Position numbers and translations under genes: made by a program | Origin: Glandiceps talaboti | Lineage: Eukaryota > Hemichordata > Enteropneusta > Spengelidae | Assembly: GCF_964340395.1 (NCBI RefSeq) | Contig: NC_135569.1 | Coordinates: forward strand, 12,451,019-12,515,018 | Length of the DNA stretch: 64,000 nucleotides | Reading direction: 5' to 3' | Part shown: positions 63,047 through 64,000 of the stretch, one piece after another | How positions within the stretch are numbered: the first letter of the stretch is position 1 | Layout: every line of letters begins with the position of its first letter | The notes under the pieces: generated by a model | Database searches by the model: none | Told to the model about the DNA's origin: nothing | The model's input: the letters and a program-made list of their open reading frames with translations, nothing else

Positions 63047-63215
63047 GTTTCTACTGCACTGTTAAAAAATAACGATGCTTGAAATCTCTTCTAGATGTGG
63101 TTAGGTTCAGGAGCTTGCTGTTTGTGTGGTGCCTCTGTTATGGTCATTTTGGAGTTGAACTGTATTACTTTATGTAAAAATAACATTATGTCCCATCACT
63201 GAAACGCCATGCCAA
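63047..63215 (+). repeat. Diverged dispersed repeat, copy 2
   Basis: Partner of 57000-57170, sharing the order CTGCACTGT ... CAATGCTTG/CGATGCTTG ... CTGTTTGT ... CCTCTGTTAT ... GAGTTGAA ... CACTGAAAC. It may be an old element or a segmental duplication. Confidence 0.5.
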
Positions 63216-63486
63216 CTGTTAGACTGCCAGGCAGTCTACCCAAACTTCTTGGAATCTCTAAAGCACCAACTTTCGTAACCTTTTGGGTGAAGATATGATT
63301 AAAGATAAATACTCCACATGTCATAATTTAAGACTCAGATCACCATTTGGTGGTCTGAGAATGAGGACAACGCTTTGTGTCATTTGAAAATCTATCAAAC
63401 TATTCTTACAATGGAAACCAGGTGTCGACTCGGAGTTAAAACCAACGCCGTCTCGCTCAACAAAAATCATAATTACATTACTACGT

Positions 63487-63557
63487 GTTATCGTCTGGCA
63501 TGCCAAAAATTCTGACAAAAATTATCGTCTGGCATGCCAAAAATTCTGACAAAAATT
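63487..63557. repeat. Two-copy tandem duplication with TGGCATGCCA palindrome
   Basis: A 36-bp unit containing TTATCGTCTGGCATGCCAAA and AATTCTGACAAAAA occurs twice in exact tandem, followed by a partial third start (TTATCGTATTATC). Each unit includes the perfect 10-bp palindrome TGGCATGCCA. Confidence 0.8.
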
Positions 63558-64000
63558 ATCGTATTATCAGTATTGCTACATTCTTATCAGATTATGGCCA
63601 ACTCGAACATATTGTAACAACTTTTCTAGGCATTTGAAATGATCGAACTATAACAATTGTGTTTTTATTTCTGTAGCACCAGGCCATAACATTTAGCAGT
63701 GCCAAATTGATTTTTCTCGAAGCAGACGATAACATTTAGCAAGTAAGATAGATTAGTTAGTATAAGATATTCGCCAAGCCAGAAATGTAGCAGTGCTTGA
63801 AAGAATCTAGCCATACAACGTCCACTCAACTGGTTTCCATTATCATTAGTACTGTGTCCATGTAGCATATGCAAAATATAATAGCCTAGCCAGCTATGGC
63901 AGATTAACAGTTGCGAATGCGCATGTTCACTGCTTCTGTTTGTATGGTTTTTTGAACATAGACGGCTTAATGGCGTCATATTATATCGAGTATCAGGTGG

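Larger units (their letters stand above)
59866..63999. other. Intron or intergenic sequence right of the 58-kb exon
   Basis: Probably an intron of the minus-strand gene at least at first, since its upstream exon must lie to the right. No exon with a convincing protein was found up to the window end. Contents: the (TATG)n tract, CAT-rich triplets near 62265-62305, the dispersed repeat at 63.05 kb and the 36-bp tandem duplication. Confidence 0.35.

Noticed and set aside
63665-63979. 104-codon minus-strand open frame at the right edge
   Set aside because: No domain, no clear splice or start context, and the length is within chance expectation for this window.

Overview
The window is animal nuclear DNA. 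It has long introns with GT-AG (one GC-AG) borders, dense microsatellites, SINE-like and foldback elements, and AT-rich non-coding sequence. It carries a local expansion of SLC16 (monocarboxylate-transporter-like, MCT) genes. The mix of transporter duplication, an N-RAG-type transposon and CT/CAGA/TA microsatellites suits a marine invertebrate such as a hemichordate, lancelet, mollusc, annelid or brachiopod. The sequence alone does not let me name the species.

Layout: seven copies of one six-coding-exon SLC16 gene fill positions 1-55,000. Copy A is on the minus strand and runs off the left edge (1-2293). Copies B (9606-18590), C (21348-26403), D (29183-33674), E (35737-39074), F (42630-46736) and G (50829-54989) are head-to-tail on the plus strand. 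An isolated minus-strand last exon lies at 5527-5699. All copies share the same intron positions and phases (1, 1, 0, 1, 1). Adding exon lengths shows that only B (487 aa), E (482 aa) and F (473 aa) keep an open frame. A lacks 5 bp in exon 2, C has a TAG in exon 2, D is +1 in exon 3 and G is -1 in exon 3. F is open but has Cys at the position of the transport-critical TM8 arginine. The array therefore looks like a mix of working and decaying transporters, unless some indels are assembly errors.

Upstream of copies B-F is a conserved block ending in a GTAAGT donor. A conserved acceptor lies just before the coding start of several copies, so a non-coding first exon is likely. An extra copy of this upstream module at 47.8-49.14 kb has no gene; it ends at a SINE and a foldback element.

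Mobile DNA: the oversized first coding intron of copy B (4.7 kb) holds a decayed element of the N-RAG type. It has a Cys-rich N-terminal domain, a RING plus TRAF-like zinc finger, a VDLGLTW-type region and a PKLHLLE / [11 protein letters not shown]-terminal region, but the middle appears to be missing. Several foldback/MITE elements occur, one with a perfect target duplication. Intron 3 of copy D contains a perfect 73-bp-arm palindrome whose arm carries a hammerhead-ribozyme-like core.

Right part (55-64 kb): one large minus-strand terminal exon (58426-59864) encodes a charged, serine-rich, probably disordered protein I do not recognise. The rest is intergenic or intronic sequence with microsatellites and a diverged direct repeat.
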